Below, one piece after another: positions 13,325 to 13,966 of a stretch of 13,966 nucleotides of DNA (positions are counted from its first letter, which is position 1; every line of letters starts with the position of its first letter). Made by a program: the position numbers and the translations under genes. Source of the DNA: a bacterium (GTDB taxonomy: Bacteria; Patescibacteriota; Minisyncoccia; Ryanbacterales; 2-02-FULL-48-12); the NCBI GenBank assembly GCA_005239605.1, contig SBBS01000022.1:1-13966 (forward strand), read 5' to 3'. The notes below the pieces were generated by a model, which was not told where the DNA came from, made no database searches, and worked only from the letters and a program-made list of their open reading frames with translations.

Positions 13325-13405
13325 ATGAATTATGAATCAAGAATCAGGAATTAAGGAAAAAATACAAACCATTCCCATAATTCATAATTCTTGCTTCTTG
13401 ATTCA
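13325..13405. repeat. Interlaced ATTCATAATTC / TTGATTC words upstream of the phosphomannomutase gene
   Basis: GAATTATGAAT (13327-13337) is matched inverted by ATTCATAATTC (13380-13390), and GAATCAAGAA (13334-13343) by TTCTTGATTC (13395-13404). The order is A-B-A'-B', so the pairs cross. The tract lies between two divergent genes and covers the leader of the phosphomannomutase gene. Confidence 0.65.
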
Positions 13406-13447
13406 AAATGTTTATTGTGTAGTATTTCTATAGTATATCAAAAAGCA

Positions 13448-13453
13448 TACAAT
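13448..13453 (+). promoter_or_regulatory. Possible -10 box for a leaderless ychF transcript
   Basis: TACAAT ends 6 bases before the ychF ATG (13460), the same spacing as at rpmF. The -35 candidate 17 bases upstream (TTTCTA, 13425-13430) is poor. TATAGT and TATATC (13429-13439) are alternative -10 boxes. Confidence 0.4.
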
Positions 13454-13459
13454 ACGCAT

Positions 13460-13966
13460 ATGTCTTTACAGATCGGAATCGTCGGGCTTCCTAATGTGGG
13501 TAAATCAACTTTATTCCAAGCGCTTACAAAAAAACAAGTTGATACCTCAAACTATCCCTTTGCCACCATTGATCCCAATGTGGGCGTAGTCGCCGTGCCC
13601 GATCCGCGCTTGGCAAAACTCACGGAACTTTCCCGCTCAAAAAAAACAATTTCCGCCTCCATTGAATTTGTAGATATTGCCGGACTCGTAAAAGGCGCGC
13701 ATGAAGGCGAAGGACTCGGCAATAAATTTCTTTCTCATATCCGCGAGGTGGATGCCATTGTGGAAGTAGTCCGCGCGTTTGAAAACGCGGATATTCATCA
13801 TGCAGCCGGACGCATTAACCCCGCGGAAGATCGAGATATTATTCACACGGAACTTGTGCTTGCGGATTTAGATACGGCAGAACGCGCGGTAATACGCCAG
13901 GAAAGGGAAGCAAAAACAGGCGGCGCGCGGGAACGAAAAAAATTAGATATCTATAAAAATATGCGG
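13460..13966 (+). CDS. ychF: Ribosome-binding ATPase YchF (OLA1 family), 5' part only
   Basis: 169 codons are present and the frame is open at the window end; the full protein has about 360 residues. It begins MSLQIGIVGLPNVGKST with the P-loop at residues 9-16 or so, then NYPFATIDPNVGVVAVPD, and the switch II/G3 block DIAGLVKGAHEGEGLGNKFLSHIREVDAIVEVVRAFE. The HEGEGLGN run, with no catalytic Gln in the switch, is typical of this family, which prefers ATP over GTP and binds the 70S ribosome, acting in translation stress. The coiled-coil insert begins near residue 125 (LADLDTAERAV). No Shine-Dalgarno sequence precedes the ATG. Confidence 0.95.
   Translation, partial: MSLQIGIVGLPNVGKSTLFQALTKKQVDTSNYPFATIDPNVGVVAVPDPRLAKLTELSRSKKTISASIEFVDIAGLVKGAHEGEGLGNKFLSHIREVDAIVEVVRAFENADIHHAAGRINPAEDRDIIHTELVLADLDTAERAVIRQEREAKTGGARERKKLDIYKNMR

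Noticed and set aside
13320..13340. TTG start for the phosphomannomutase gene.
   Set aside because: The seven extra residues are from the ATTCATAATTC word tract; the ATG at 13319 leads directly into the family start.

Overview
The window looks like a chromosomal piece of a small-genome bacterium, most likely a member of the Candidate Phyla Radiation (Patescibacteria, Parcubacteria-like). This is inferred from gene content, not from a database search. The signs are compact housekeeping genes, an in-frame palindrome coding LPAGRQ inside RNase HII, a SecG with a long polar tail, a half-size SMC protein, and intergenic DNA made mostly of palindromes and short repeated words.

Layout, left to right. 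1-265: a 133-base imperfect hairpin, then a palindrome doublet. 266-2473 (-): an SMC ATPase with no recognisable hinge. 2483-3704: a small accessory pocket between smc and rnc, delimited and cut by copies of one palindromic repeat. It holds a small lipoprotein gene with its own promoter and terminator (+), a 63-residue zinc-ribbon protein (+) and a GIY-YIG nuclease (-). 3702-6539 (-): rnc, a nusB-NUDIX fusion, rpmF (bL32) with a strong promoter that appears to give a leaderless mRNA, and rnhB. 6585-11826 (+): secG, a membrane-anchored family 5 solute-binding protein, tRNA-Leu(CAG), RNase J and trpS. 11946-13319 (-): a phosphomannomutase/phosphoglucomutase converging on trpS across a bidirectional hairpin. 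13460-end (+): the start of ychF.

Most genes serve information processing: RNA processing and decay (RNase III, RNase J, RNase HII), translation (bL32, TrpRS, tRNA-Leu, YchF), transcription and rRNA antitermination (NusB), chromosome organisation (SMC) and export (SecG).

The most interesting layer is the repeat ecology. A palindromic repeat with arms like ATCCCGCA/TGCGGGAT, a CTTGA (or TCAAG) loop and a TGTCAT outer end occurs six times, often as an inverted doublet. Copies sit against or inside the starts or stops of smc, the GIY-YIG gene, rnc, rpmF and trpS. The GIY-YIG gene lies tightly between two copies, which suggests a nuclease-associated repeat system analogous in layout to REP/RAYT. 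The hinge-less SMC and the NusB-NUDIX fusion (with Lys at the usual catalytic Glu of the Nudix box) are the most notable protein architectures.
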